A program made the position numbers and the translations under genes. Below are positions 1-8,368 of a stretch of DNA of 16,245 nucleotides, piece by piece. The notes beneath the pieces were generated by a model. It saw only the letters and a program-made list of their open reading frames with translations, was not told the DNA's origin and searched no databases. The stretch is from Micractinium sp. NFX-FRZ. Taxonomy: Eukaryota; Chlorophyta; Trebouxiophyceae; Chlorellales; Chlorellaceae. The stretch spans positions 1 to 16,245 of the forward strand of contig JAPTJF010000751.1 of assembly GCA_029339195.1 (NCBI GenBank), given 5' to 3'. Each line of letters opens with the position of its first letter. Within the stretch, counting starts at the first letter, position 1.

Positions 1-107
1 TCGAGGGTTGGGTGCAAGCGGACGCAGCTGCAGCTGGCGGTGAGCCCAGCGGGCATCATCAGGCTGTGCGCAGCATCCCCTTGGGGGGTATGCACCCTGG
101 GGGCATG

Positions 108-126
108 CCCCCCCCCCCCCCCCCCC
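108..126. repeat. Run of 19 cytosines
   Basis: There is an uninterrupted C homopolymer in the left repeat copy, inside a stretch missing from the right copy. It lies in the predicted intron of the left minus-strand gene. Exact length may be a sequencing or assembly artefact. Confidence 0.9.
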
Positions 127-235
127 AGCATCTGTCGGGCTACACATCAGAAGCAGCATTCCTTGTTGTTGGGTATCAAAACGGTTAGTGCAGGCACAGC
201 TCAGTGCAGGGCACAGCCTGCTGCCAGCAACGTAC

Positions 236-415
236 CTGGTAGGCTGCGGCACACGTATCGCACAGCGATGAATACGTGCGGGCTGCAGCCTGGGAGGCTG
301 CCAGGGCCAGGGCGCTGAGCGATGGCGAGCCCAGCGGAGGCGGCGGTGGCGGCGACCGCTCCTCTGCAGCTGCCGACACCAGCAGGCGCCCGTTGCGCCG
401 CCAGCGGCCCGCCAT
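236..415 (-). CDS. First exon of an unknown gene, left tandem copy (partial)
   Basis: On the minus strand an ATG at 415 opens 60 codons that end in CAG followed by a GTACGT donor at 235-230. The exon length and donor position match the right copy (2280-2101) exactly. The peptide has a basic start (RWRRNGR), a PPPPPP run and an Ala-rich helix-like end (ASQAAARTY). It differs from the right copy at three residues: Pro to Arg, Gln to Leu and Ala to Ser. The intron runs off the left edge, because position 1 corresponds to the intron of the right copy. The terminal exon, if present, lies outside the window. The frame stays open upstream to 724, so an earlier start is possible. I do not recognise the family; function is unknown. 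Confidence 0.4.
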
Positions 416-600
416 CCCGCTTGCAGGTGCCGACCGCAGCGTGCACCGGGCCCTGAGGGCGCATGGGGCCGGGTGTGGCAGCGCAGACGCGTGAACTCGC
501 ATGCTCGGTTTCGGGGGGGCGCCCAGCGCTGTCAAGGAGCTGGTGCAATGCGAGCAAACGTGGCGTAGCGGAGTCGAAGTGGAAGAAGTTCGCAGTGACT

Positions 601-618
601 GGGTGGGTGGGTGGGTGG
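601..618. repeat. GGGT tandem run (four G3 tracts)
   Basis: Four GGGT units in a row have the form of a G-quadruplex motif. The equivalent run is kept at 2519-2535 in the other repeat copy. Quadruplex formation is an inference only. Confidence 0.7.
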
Positions 619-806
619 CGCCAGGCGGCCTGGCAGCGGAGCGGCAACATCTCTGACTCGTCACGACCACAGTGGCGCTGCCTGTTACCAGCCTCTGAAT
701 TTGTTGTGGCTGTGGTGCTGGCAAGTTGCAGTGCAGTGCACTATAGCTGGCAAACGCACTGCCGCTGGTCGCACAAGCAGTGGCTTCCGTCGTGTCCGGC
801 TAGGCG

Positions 807-832
807 CCGGTTCGACCGCGCCGGTTCGACCG
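807..832. repeat. 12-bp block ccggttcgaccg twice
   Basis: The block occurs at 807-818 and 821-832 in the left copy but only once in the right copy (about 2723), so it is a microduplication made after the large duplication. It resembles a tRNA T-loop box by chance; no tRNA can be folded around it. Confidence 0.75.
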
Positions 833-1211
833 TGGGTGCCGGCTTGCCCAGGAGGGCAACGCGTGTCAAAGGTTGGTCACGACACACCGCTGCCCAGGAC
901 GAGTGCACGCAGAATAACGACTGCTGGTTGACGCATGGCGGCAACACGGGACTGCGCAGCCCACACGCTGCATGCAGCCCACACATCAGTCCACACCACG
1001 CTGCCTCTTCGCCTCCCACCATCTTGGAGAGGCGGACTTTGAAAGTTGGACCCTCAAATCACTTCACAGATTTGCCAGCTGCCTCAGTGCTTGTACCACA
1101 CCCAGGGGTAGGGCTACCCCTCCTGACCTCTGTTAGCCACTGTGCTCAGCAAATGTAAAACCACAAGCAGCGAATCGATATTTGGCGCCAACAAACCAGC
1201 CGGGCATCAAG

Positions 1212-1554
1212 CTTCGCTGCATGCCATGCTGCGGACGCCGACTCCCACTCCTCTGCGCCTGCCGTGCGCTGCCCCGCCGGCTTGCTAACTGCGCACGCTG
1301 CGGCTGCCTCTGCATCCGCCTCGAGTCGAGCCGAAGTGGTGGCCCACGCTACGGTTGCAGAAGCCTACACTTCGCCCGCTGTCATGCGCATGCTGGCATT
1401 AGCTGGCGTTGCTTCCACGCAGGGGGCTGCCACACCACTGAGACAGGCCGCGGGGCGGAGGCGTCAGGCTGCTAAACGGGTCCAAGTGGCTGCAGGGTTT
1501 ACGGCTGCTGGGCGGAGGCATGCGGCTGCAAAGTTGACTCGAGCGCTGCTGTGA
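1212..1554. other. 3' flank of the minus-strand gene, no gene seen
   Basis: This is GC-rich sequence downstream of the TAG at 1555 on the minus strand. Plus-strand open frames here are Ala/Arg-rich and have no recognisable motif. A weak internal echo of ggcggaggc...ggctgc occurs at about 1454 and 1510. I see no RNA gene or further exon. Confidence 0.5.
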
Positions 1555-2280
1555 CTATGGCTCTGGAGCGGAGGGCGGCTCACGCCGCTGTGCTGTGCGC
1601 CGCTCCCTCTCTGCCTTCCTGCGCTCGAGGTGTTCTTTGTACTCCGCTGTCCACTTCAGTATCGCCTCTGTTTCTTTCCTATGCTGTGCTGCGCGCTCGA
1701 GTGAGGCTGCTGCATCGGCGCGCATTTCTGCTGCACTTGCGCGCATTTCTGCTGCACTTGCGCGCATTTCTGCTGCACTGGCGCGCATTTGTGCCGCCCT
1801 CTCATACGTCTCCAGCACATCCCTGCTCACCCACATGTCTGGGCCACCCAACAAAGCCTGCACTGCCACCCGCGCCGACTTGCCGTGTTTCTGCACCGGA
1901 AGCAGCAGGGGGGAGGGGTCGAGGGTTGGGTGCAAGCGGACGCAGCTGCAGCTGGCGGTGAGCCCAGCGGGCATCATCAGGCTGTGCGCAGCATCGGCTC
2001 CGTGAAACAGTCGGGCTCCACATATGATTCAGAAGCAACACTCCTTACTGTCGGGTATCAAAACGGTTGTGCAGGGCACAGCCTGCTGCCAGCAACGCAC
2101 CTGGTAGGCTGCTGCACATGTATCGCACAGCGCTGAATACGTGCGGGCTGCAGCCTGGGAGGCTGCCAGGGCCTGGGCGCTGAGCGACGGCGAGCCCAGC
2201 GGAGGCGGCGGTGGCGGCGACGGCTCCTCTGCAGCTGCCGATACCAGCAGGCGCCCGTTGCGCCGCCAGCGGCCCGCCAT
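1555..2280 (-). CDS. Unknown two-exon protein with C-terminal heptad coiled coil
   Basis: The model has exon 1 at 2280-2101, a 210-bp intron at 2100-1891 (donor GTGCGT, acceptor tccggtgcag after a C/T-rich tract), and exon 2 at 1890-1555 ending in TAG. Both junctions are phase 0, so the frame joins cleanly to give about 171 residues. The N-terminal half has a basic start, a Pro run and an Ala-rich segment. After the junction comes HGKSARVAVQALLGGPDMW, then a charged helix with repeated MRASAAE heptads and an Arg/Glu-rich tail (ERRKAERERR) typical of a coiled coil. The acceptor position and the clean phase are the main support. The start is uncertain because the frame remains open to 2433. It could be a gene fragment from a repetitive family. 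No catalytic motif is visible and I propose no function. Confidence 0.5.
1718..1801 (-). repeat. 21-bp minisatellite, four units, coding heptads
   Basis: Units gcgcgcatttctgctgcact(t/g) lie at 1718-1738, 1739-1759, 1760-1780 and, with three changes, 1781-1801. The period is exactly seven codons. On the minus strand, in the frame of the unknown gene, each unit encodes an MRASAAE-like heptad, so unit gain or loss would lengthen or shorten a coiled coil without breaking its register. Confidence 0.85.
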
Positions 2281-3069
2281 CCCGCTTGCAGGTGCCGACC
2301 GCAGCGTGCACCGGGCCCTGAGGGCGCATGGGGCCGGGTGTGGCAGCGCAGACGCGTGAACCCGCATGCTCGGTTTCGGGGGGGCGCCCAGCGCTGTCAA
2401 GGAGCTGGTGCAGAAGAAGAAGACATGACACACAGCGGGTGACTTTGGGGGAGATGCGCCGCAATGCTAGCAAACGTGGCGCAGCGGGAACTCGAAGTGG
2501 AAGAAGTTCGCAGTAACTGGGTGGGTGGGTGGGTGGCGCCAGGCGGCCTGGCAGCGGAGCAGCAACATCTCTGACTCGTCATGATGACAGTGGCGCTGCC
2601 TGTTACCAGCCTCTGAGTTTGTTGCGGCTGTGGTGCTTGCAAGTACATTGCAGTGCACTGTAGCTGGCAAACGCACTGCCGCTAGTCGCACAAGCAGTGG
2701 CTTCTGTCGTGTCTGGCTAGGCGCCGGTTCGACCGCCCCCGTGGTTGCTGGCTTGCCTGGGAGGCCAACGCGCGTCAAAGGCTGGTCGCGACACACCGCT
2801 GCCCAGGATGAGTGCACGCATAATAGGGCTGCTGGATACTGACGGTGGCGACTGCAGCCCACATTTGTCCACACAACGCTGCCTCTCTCGCCTGCCGACT
2901 TGGAGAGGCGCACTTTGAAAGGTGGACCCTCAAATCTGCCAGCTGCCTCAGTGGTTGTTGCCCCGCACCCCTACCCCTCCTGACCTCCGTCAGCCACTGT
3001 GCTTAATCACATATCGAACCACAAGCATAGAATCGATACTTGGCACCAACACACCAGCCGGGCATCAAG
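1919..3069. repeat. Right copy of the tandem duplication
   Basis: This is the partner of 1-1211. It keeps the same order of blocks: the intron and first exon of the minus-strand gene, a GGGT run, and an AT-richer right end. It carries an insertion of about 51 bp at about 2413-2463 that is absent from the left copy at about 545. It lacks the C-rich stretch found at 85-140 and part of 925-1000. The coding block differs from the left copy at about 7 of 180 bases, so the duplication is not recent but both copies are still easy to align. Confidence 0.9.
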
Positions 3070-3533
3070 AGGGGGCAGGCAGGCTGGCAACGACAGCTAG
3101 GGTGTCGGGAGTTAGGCCGCCGCATGTGGCTGCGGCCTGTGTAGCATGCAAACATGGTATGTTTGTTTCGGTAGGCAGCAGCCACGCACAGCACATGAGG
3201 GCTCGCAGAGTACTGCCAATGCATGGGCAGGCAAGCATGCTTGGCCGGAGGTTGGCTCTGAAACCCTGCTGTAAGAACCTTTGAGGGGTACACTGCAGTG
3301 CCAGCTTGGATACGAGGTTCAGCAGTGCATGCAGGGGGGGCACCCCCAATTCAACACCTGCCTTGGCCGTGCTGCCAGCGAGGCGGCAGCTGGCATTTGA
3401 CTTTCCGCCTCCCTGTCACGCCTGCACCACAATTTGCGGGCGTGATCCTATTTTTAGAAGTACCCGATTGGTTTTTCGAGCGCCGCTGCTGTAAACACCC
3501 AGTTGCCAACGAGCGAACCCTTCCGCCAGTGCG
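3070..3533. other. Spacer / presumed 5' region of the hydrolase gene
   Basis: There is no gene I can support in this stretch. It starts where the tandem duplication ends and runs to the first in-frame ATG of the hydrolase. It probably holds promoter and 5' UTR. I see no convincing TATA box, and an upstream non-coding exon cannot be excluded. Confidence 0.5.
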
Positions 3534-3925
3534 ATGCTCGCGCACCCTGCCCAGGGAGGGAGGGAGATCCCCTTTTCACACCCTGCAGCACCGCGGCGCG
3601 CCAGGGGGCACTGCTTGGTGGTCCAGGGAGCGGCGGCGCCACGGCCCGCCAGCGGGCCCGAGCGGGGCGCACGGCGGCGCGGCCTGGTGCCGCTGCTGCT
3701 GGAGCAGGCTGCCAAGGAGGCCTGGGGAGGGTGGCTGGGAGACCTGGTGGTGCCTCTGTTCAGCGAGGACACCGGCTCCCCCGCTCCCCCGCCGCTGACC
3801 CAGCCGCCCCGGCAGCTGGCTGACCCGGACAGCTGCTGGGTGGAGGTGAGCGGCGTGACGCTGCACTACAAAGAGGCATGGCCAGCAAGCAGCCGAGCGG
3901 CGGCTGCTGGCGGAATTGGAGCCGT

Positions 3926-3966
<41 letters not shown>

Positions 3967-6900
3967 GCAATGGGCCCAGCAATGGGCCCGGTGCCAGTAA
4001 TGGGGCGGTAGCCAGCTTTGGCGCCGCTGTCGGCGGCAGCAGCGCCGCGAGCGGGCCAGCAGCCCAGCAGCAGCAGCAGGTGCGGCAGCAGCGCCCCACG
4101 CTGCTGCTGGTTCATGGGCTCAACGGCAGCACGTTCAACTGGCGGGCGACGCTGCAGCCGCTGGCAGATGCCACGGGCTGCAGGTGCGGTGGGAGGATGG
4201 GGGGGTGGGAGTCGGGAGTTGACATGGTCACACGAGGATGGGGGCGTGGTTTGGGTGTTGAGAGGGGGAGGGGAGCGGAGAGCGGAGGAGGGGCAGGGGG
4301 AGGGGTGAGGAACATGGGGGAAGAAGTTGAGCAGGAGCCGGCGGCAGGTGCAGACAGGGCATGCCCGAGGCCCACACCTGCCCCGCACTGCCTCGACTTG
4401 CCTAGCGCCCCACTGCCTCGCCAGGAGGCCACTGCCCCTTGGGCTGCCAGAGTACATATGACGCACACGCCTGCCCTCGCCCCCTGCTGCACCTGCCACC
4501 TGCCCTCGCCCCCTGCGCCCGCAGGGTTGTTGCCTACGACCGCCCGCCCTTTGGCCTCTCCCAGCGCCCGCTGACCTGGGGCCAGCCGGGGCAGGCGCTG
4601 CAGCTCAACCCTTACTCGCAGGAGGGCGGGGCCTTCCTGGCTGATGGTGTGTGTGGGATGCGGGTGTTGGATGGGAGGCCAACTGTGCAGCTCAGTGGGT
4701 GGCGGGGTGGGCTGGGAAGGGGCAGGCGGGCGGTGTTCACGGCACCGTGGCTGCGGCTGTGGCACGCAGGCAGTGCTGGGGCTGCGGCATGCCGGGCTGA
4801 CTGGGCTGCCAGCTTCACGGGTAGCTGCCTGGTAGCTGCTGGGGCCGCCACGGCGTGCACCTTCCCCACAGCTGCCCCGCCCTTGCCCAGCCGGGCGAGG
4901 GGCCAAGCTGCACTCTCTGCCCAGGCCTGCCGGATGCGCTGGGCAGTGGGCCGGTACCATTGCTGCCTCTCCGCTGGAGCAGTTCACATTCGTTGGTCAT
5001 CCTGCCCCTGCCCCACACCCTGCCTGCTCGCTTGAAACAGGCCTGCTGGATGCTCTGGGCATTGGGCCGGTGATTGCTGTGGGCCACAGCGCTGGGGCCA
5101 TTACGTGCATGGAGCTGACGCAGCGGCAGCCGCACCGCGTGGCAGGCAAGTGTCGACTGATCAGCTGCATGCGCATGTGCGTGTGCACGTGCCCTGGCGG
5201 TGGCCAGGGGAGTGCACGGCAGGGCTGACGAATATAGCAGCTGCAGCGCGTGGCAGGCAAGCCTGCTTGCGTGTTGCGTGCGTGTGCCCTGGACTGGCGA
5301 GGCGGGTGCATGTGGCTTGCCGTGGTTGGTGGCAGGTACGCGGGGCGTGGGGGTGGCGGGATGAGAGTCACCTCAATGGAACGCTGGGCCAACCTCGCTG
5401 GGCCAGCCTATAGCCCGGCCATCACCCTCGACCAAGCTGCGGTGCCATCACCAACCAAATGCTTCCCCTCTTACCGTTTGCTCCTGCCACCCCCTGCCCC
5501 TGCCCCGCCTCCTGCGCAGCCCTGGGCTTTGTGGCGCCCGCGCTGCCCACCACCCCCGAGAACAGCTGGCAGCGGCGCGCCAACCTGGGCACGCAGCTGC
5601 GGCTGGCGGCCACTCGGGGGCTGCTGGCCAACGACACGCTGGGCCTGCGGTGAGGGGGGCAACATGCCCGCTGTGCCTGCTGTGGTTGCCTGGGCACGCA
5701 CAATCAGGAGTGCTCGCGGACGACATGCTGGGCCTGCTGTGTGTGACCTGCCTGCTATGCAACCTTTATGTTGGGGCTGCAATGGGGGTGCTGCCGTGAT
5801 CACCCACGACGGGCCCCTGTTGGTGTGGGGATGTTGTGAGGTATGGCGCTGTGCTGGTCTGCCCTCGTGCACACCCCGCTGGCTTGGCCTCCGCACTGTT
5901 TGGTTGTGCTCCTGCCTGGCTCCCTGGCGGGTGCAGCAACAGAGTTTGCAGCCTCAACCTGCTTCCCAGATCACCACTCCGGCTCATTCAGCAACTGACA
6001 CGCTCCTGCTGCATGGCCCCTGCTCTCCCCTCCCCTCCCCCGCCCCACCCCCCAGGTATGTGCGCCGCCAGATCCTGCGCCGCCGGGACGAGCTGCTGGC
6101 GGGCAACATGAGGCTGCACTCGGAAGAGTATGGCATGCCGCAGGTGTGAGGGGGGGAGCACTGGTTTATGAGAGTCATGGGGTAACCAGGGAAGAAAGGA
6201 GGGAGGGAGGGAGGGAACTGGCGGCTGCACTCGGAAGGGCATGGCATGCTGCAGGTGGGTGAAGGTGGGGGGCGGGAGCACATGTGTGTGAGGACGGAAC
6301 GTTGAAAGAGGGAGGGAGGGAGGCGGCGCAGCTGCACTAGAGCGGAGGAGGATGGCATGCCACACAGGTGGGTGAAGGTGTGCGGGAGGGAGCACAGGTT
6401 GTGTGAGGAGCATGCGTTCAGGGAGGAGGAGGGGGATGAGAAGGGATGTCGCTCGGCAACATGCGGCCGCCCTGGCCGCAGTGTGGCATGCCTCAAGTGG
6501 GACGCACTGCTCCCGCCCAGCCGGGCAGCGCGTGACCGACGGCCACTCGCGCACCGCCCCCCTGTCACCCCACCCCCCTCATCCCCCACCCCACCCGCAG
6601 CCAGAGACACGCTCACTCACAAACCACGCACTTTTGCTTTGCCCACCCCCCGGGCAGGACGTGATTGACGGCTACCTCCGCCCGCTGCGCGCGCTGGATT
6701 GGGACCGCGCCTCGCTGCTCAACTTCCGGGCCTTCTCGGTGAGGGGAAGAAACAGGGAGGAGGAGCATGGCGTGGGGGTGATGTGGGCTTGCAGGGGGGG
6801 TGAGTTGTGTGGGTGTGTGGGGAGGAGGCGGGCACACTGGTTGCTTACTACTGGCATTGGTGCTGCTCTGCTTGCCTTCCGGGCCTTTTCGGTGAGGGAT

Positions 6901-8368
6901 GGAGCAGGGCGGGGATGGGGGTGGTTCGGGGCTAGCACTCGTACCTTGCGTTTGTGCTGATGCCTCGCTGCTCAACTCTCGGGCCTTCTCCGTGGGTGAA
7001 GGGCAGCGGGGTGGGGATATGTTGAGTCGTAGGGGACAGTCCCCGTACCTTTTGCCAGGATTGCGCCTCGCTGCTCGCCTTCTGGGTCGTCTCAGCGAGG
7101 CGGGGAGCAGGGCATGCTGCCGGTTGGCTGGATAGTAGTACGCACGTGCAGTGTGTTGGTGCAGGGACTGACTCGACATTGCTTGAACCTGCTTGATGAT
7201 TGGGCCGGTGGCCCGGGGGGCAGTCCAGGGGGCGAGGTGGGCATGGTGGTGGGGAGGCACAGAGACTGCTCCTGCTGTCCGATTGCCCGCCGCCGCTGGT
7301 CCATCTCCAACCCTGCTCAGCAGGAGTTGCCCACTGCCTTACACAACCCCAACCGCCCCGCCCCCCCACCCTCGCTGCCGCTGTGCTTGCCCGCAGCTGC
7401 CGCCCTCTTACGACTATGCGGCGCTGTCGCAGCCGGTGCTGCTGGTGCAGGCGAGTGGGGCGGGCCGGTGGCATGCGGGCGCCCATTCAGGCGTGCTTGC
7501 CGGGCTGCTCTGCACCCAGTCGCCGCTGGCGTCAAACCTCGGGGTCTGCTCTGCCCCTCTTCCTCCCCCCTTGAAAGAAGCCCCGTGGCCGCTCTGTGCT
7601 GTGTGCAGGGCAGCGAGGATGGCGGGCTGACGGCGAATGCTCGGGAGCTGTCCAAGCTGCTGCATGCGCGGCCCAGGGGCAGCACACGATTTGTGGAGCT
7701 CGAGGTGTGTGTGTGTGCTGATGGGTGGGGGGTGGCGGATGGGCAGGGTAGGCAGCGGGATCGTCATATGAGGAGTGTTGTTTTGACACCGGTTGGTTGC
7801 CCTTCAGAGGTGTGTCGCATTGCTATCTGTTTATGATCTGTGTGTAGGAGCTTAACATGACCAGCCACTCCTTCCCTCTACGTCACCCGCCTGCCTGCCC
7901 CGAGTTGCAATGTATCACAAGGAGCCACCCCCTCCCTCTGCCGCACCTGCCTGCCTGCTCCGCCCATCTGCCTGCCTGCCTGCCGCACCTGCCCCGCCTG
8001 CCCCACCTGCTCCCCCTGCATGCCTGCCTGCCCGCCTGCCTGCCCGCCTGCCTGCCTGCCCGCCTGCTCACCTGCTCGCCTTGCCTGCATGCCTGCTGAC
8101 CTTGCCTGCTGACCTTGCCTGCCTGCCCACCTCCCTGCCTGCCTGCCCCACCTGCCCCGCCTGCCTGCCCCAGGGCGTGGGGCACGTGCCCATGGACGAG
8201 TGCCCCCAGCACCTCAACTCCCTGCTCATCGAATTTGTGCAGCAGACGCTGCAGCAGGTGGGGGCAGACGCCCCAGCGGCGGCGGCGGCAGGCCCGCTGG
8301 CGGCGCAGGCGGCGTTGCGGCAGGCGCCTGCGGCGCCTGGGGGCGTCACCAGTGCGCACGGACCGTGA
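3534..8368 (+). CDS. Alpha/beta-hydrolase fold protein, nine exons
   Basis: Exons are 3534-4183, 4525-4646, 5041-5145, 5520-5649, 6056-6143, 6658-6738, 7397-7450, 7609-7704 and 8174-8368 (TGA). They sum to 1521 bp and 506 residues, with every junction in phase. The family core is clear. LADPDSCWVEVSGVTLHYKE precedes the fold, an oxyanion-loop HGLNG lies at 194-198, and AYDRPPFG follows. The nucleophile elbow GHSAG puts Ser274 in place, LLVQGSED gives the likely acid Asp414, and EGVGHVP gives His446. Residues about 130-185 are a Ser/Gly/Gln-rich insert. The first 60 residues are Arg/Ala-rich and could be a plastid transit peptide (inference). The start is the first in-frame ATG in a moderate context; exon 1 is the least certain part. 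The substrate cannot be told. Introns 3 and 7 begin with GC. Confidence 0.87.
3927..3965 (+). repeat. (AGC)13 coding a Ser13 run
   Basis: Thirteen perfect AGC units lie in hydrolase exon 1, in the serine frame. They are followed by Gly/Asn/Pro-rich and Gln-rich low complexity. This is probably a flexible, length-variable linker before the catalytic domain. Confidence 0.9.
4922..4965 (+). repeat. Echo of the 5' head of hydrolase exon 3 inside intron 2
   Basis: The sequence caggcctgccggatgcgctg at 4922 parallels caggcctgctggatgctctg at 5038, and the match continues through tgggccggt. The acceptor AG is also copied (4923-4924 versus 5039-5040). The real exon is the downstream copy, because only it encodes VIAVGHSAG. 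The echo loses similarity before the nucleophile elbow. Confidence 0.8.
5146..5151 (+). other. GC splice donor, hydrolase intron 3 (GCAAGT)
   Basis: The junction reads CAG|GCAAGT. Ending exon 3 at 5145 leaves phase 1 and joins exon 4 at 5520 to give HRVAALGFVAPAL, the expected sequence after the nucleophile helix. The nearest GT (5150) would shift the frame. Confidence 0.8.
5235..5261 (+). repeat. Echo of hydrolase exon 3 tail and GC donor
   Basis: The sequence gcagcgcgtggcaggcaag in intron 3 repeats the end of exon 3 plus its donor (cgcaccgcgtggcaggcaag), 111 bp downstream. The GC donor is copied too. Reading through from the exon meets a TGA before the echo. Confidence 0.7.
5712..5745 (+). 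repeat. Echo of hydrolase exon 4 tail and donor
   Basis: The sequence acgacatgctgggcctgctg repeats acgacacgctgggcctgcgg (5631-5650) at an offset of 89 bp. The donor region has changed from GTGAGG to a GTGTGTG context. Confidence 0.8.
6112..6440 (+). repeat. Three-step ladder of exon 5 tail + intron head
   Basis: The tail of exon 5 (ggctgcactcggaagagtat, ending ggcatgccgcag|gt at 6143) recurs at 6223 (ggctgcactcggaagggcat) and 6331 (gctgcactagagcgga), with a fainter trace ending near 6495. Each unit goes on into a donor-like GGTGGGTGAAGG, a conserved gggagcaca block and a GGGA-rich run. The period is about 110 bp. Confidence 0.85.
6694..7102 (+). repeat. Four-step ladder of exon 6 tail + donor
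   Basis: The exon 6 tail (gcctcgctgctcaacttccg, ending ttctcg|gtgagg at 6738/6739) is repeated at 6854-6900 (ending ttttcg|gtgagg), 6961-7000 (gcctcgctgctcaactctcg) and 7058-7100 (gcctcgctgctcgccttctg). Donor spacings are about 153, 100 and 103 bp. Similarity falls with distance. Only the first donor fits the hydrolase frame and the next exon without added sequence. Confidence 0.88.
7451..7456 (+). other. GC splice donor, hydrolase intron 7 (GCGAGT)
   Basis: The junction is CAG|GCGAGT. Ending exon 7 at 7450 is phase 0 and joins exon 8 at 7609 to give PVLLVQGSEDGG, the strand and acid residue expected in this fold. Confidence 0.78.
7946..8172. repeat. CCTG/CTGC low-complexity tract in hydrolase intron 8
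   Basis: There are about 225 bp of near-tetranucleotide CCTG repeats with interspersed CCCACCTG. The tract runs straight into the acceptor at 8171-8173 and so also serves as an extreme polypyrimidine tract. It produces spurious open frames on both strands. Confidence 0.85.

Larger units (their letters stand above)
1..1211. repeat. Left copy of a ~1.15-1.2 kb tandem duplication (window-edge truncated)
   Basis: Positions 1-1211 match 1919-3069 over their whole length with many substitutions and several indels. The offset is 1918 bp at the left end and 1858 bp at the right end. Both copies end at the same sequence (gggcatcaag) at 1211 and 3069, after which they become unrelated. The match already holds at base 1, so the repeat unit must extend left of the window; the natural unit is probably about 1.9 kb and includes the equivalent of 1212-1918. 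This copy has a run of 19 C and a duplicated 12-bp block at 807-832 that the other copy lacks. There are no transposase or reverse transcriptase motifs and no clear terminal repeats, so a segmental tandem duplication is more likely than a pair of LTRs. Confidence 0.9.

Noticed and set aside
800..835. GGTTCGA sequences resembling a tRNA T-loop or pol III B box
   Set aside because: No flanking T-stem, acceptor stem or anticodon arm can be paired, and the right copy has only one block. No tRNA or SINE is supported.
1..3069. LTR retrotransposon with the repeats as LTRs
   Set aside because: The ~700-bp interval lacks any reverse transcriptase, integrase or primer-binding site. Ends are not TG...CA, and the repeat continues past the left window edge.
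3576..4987. Long minus-strand open frames (up to about 300 codons) opposite the hydrolase exon 1 and intron region
   Set aside because: They are shadows of GC-rich sequence. They cross plus-strand introns and exon boundaries, contain Pro/Ser/Leu low complexity, and the plus strand has a complete family signature.
6144..6657. Echo copies in hydrolase intron 5 as real duplicated exons
   Set aside because: The frame closes with TGA at the exon end (CAGGTGTGA). The echoes lack acceptors and their reading frames are broken.
7946..8172. CRISPR-like or structured repeat array
   Set aside because: The unit is a degenerate CCTG tetranucleotide without spacers, inside a eukaryotic intron.
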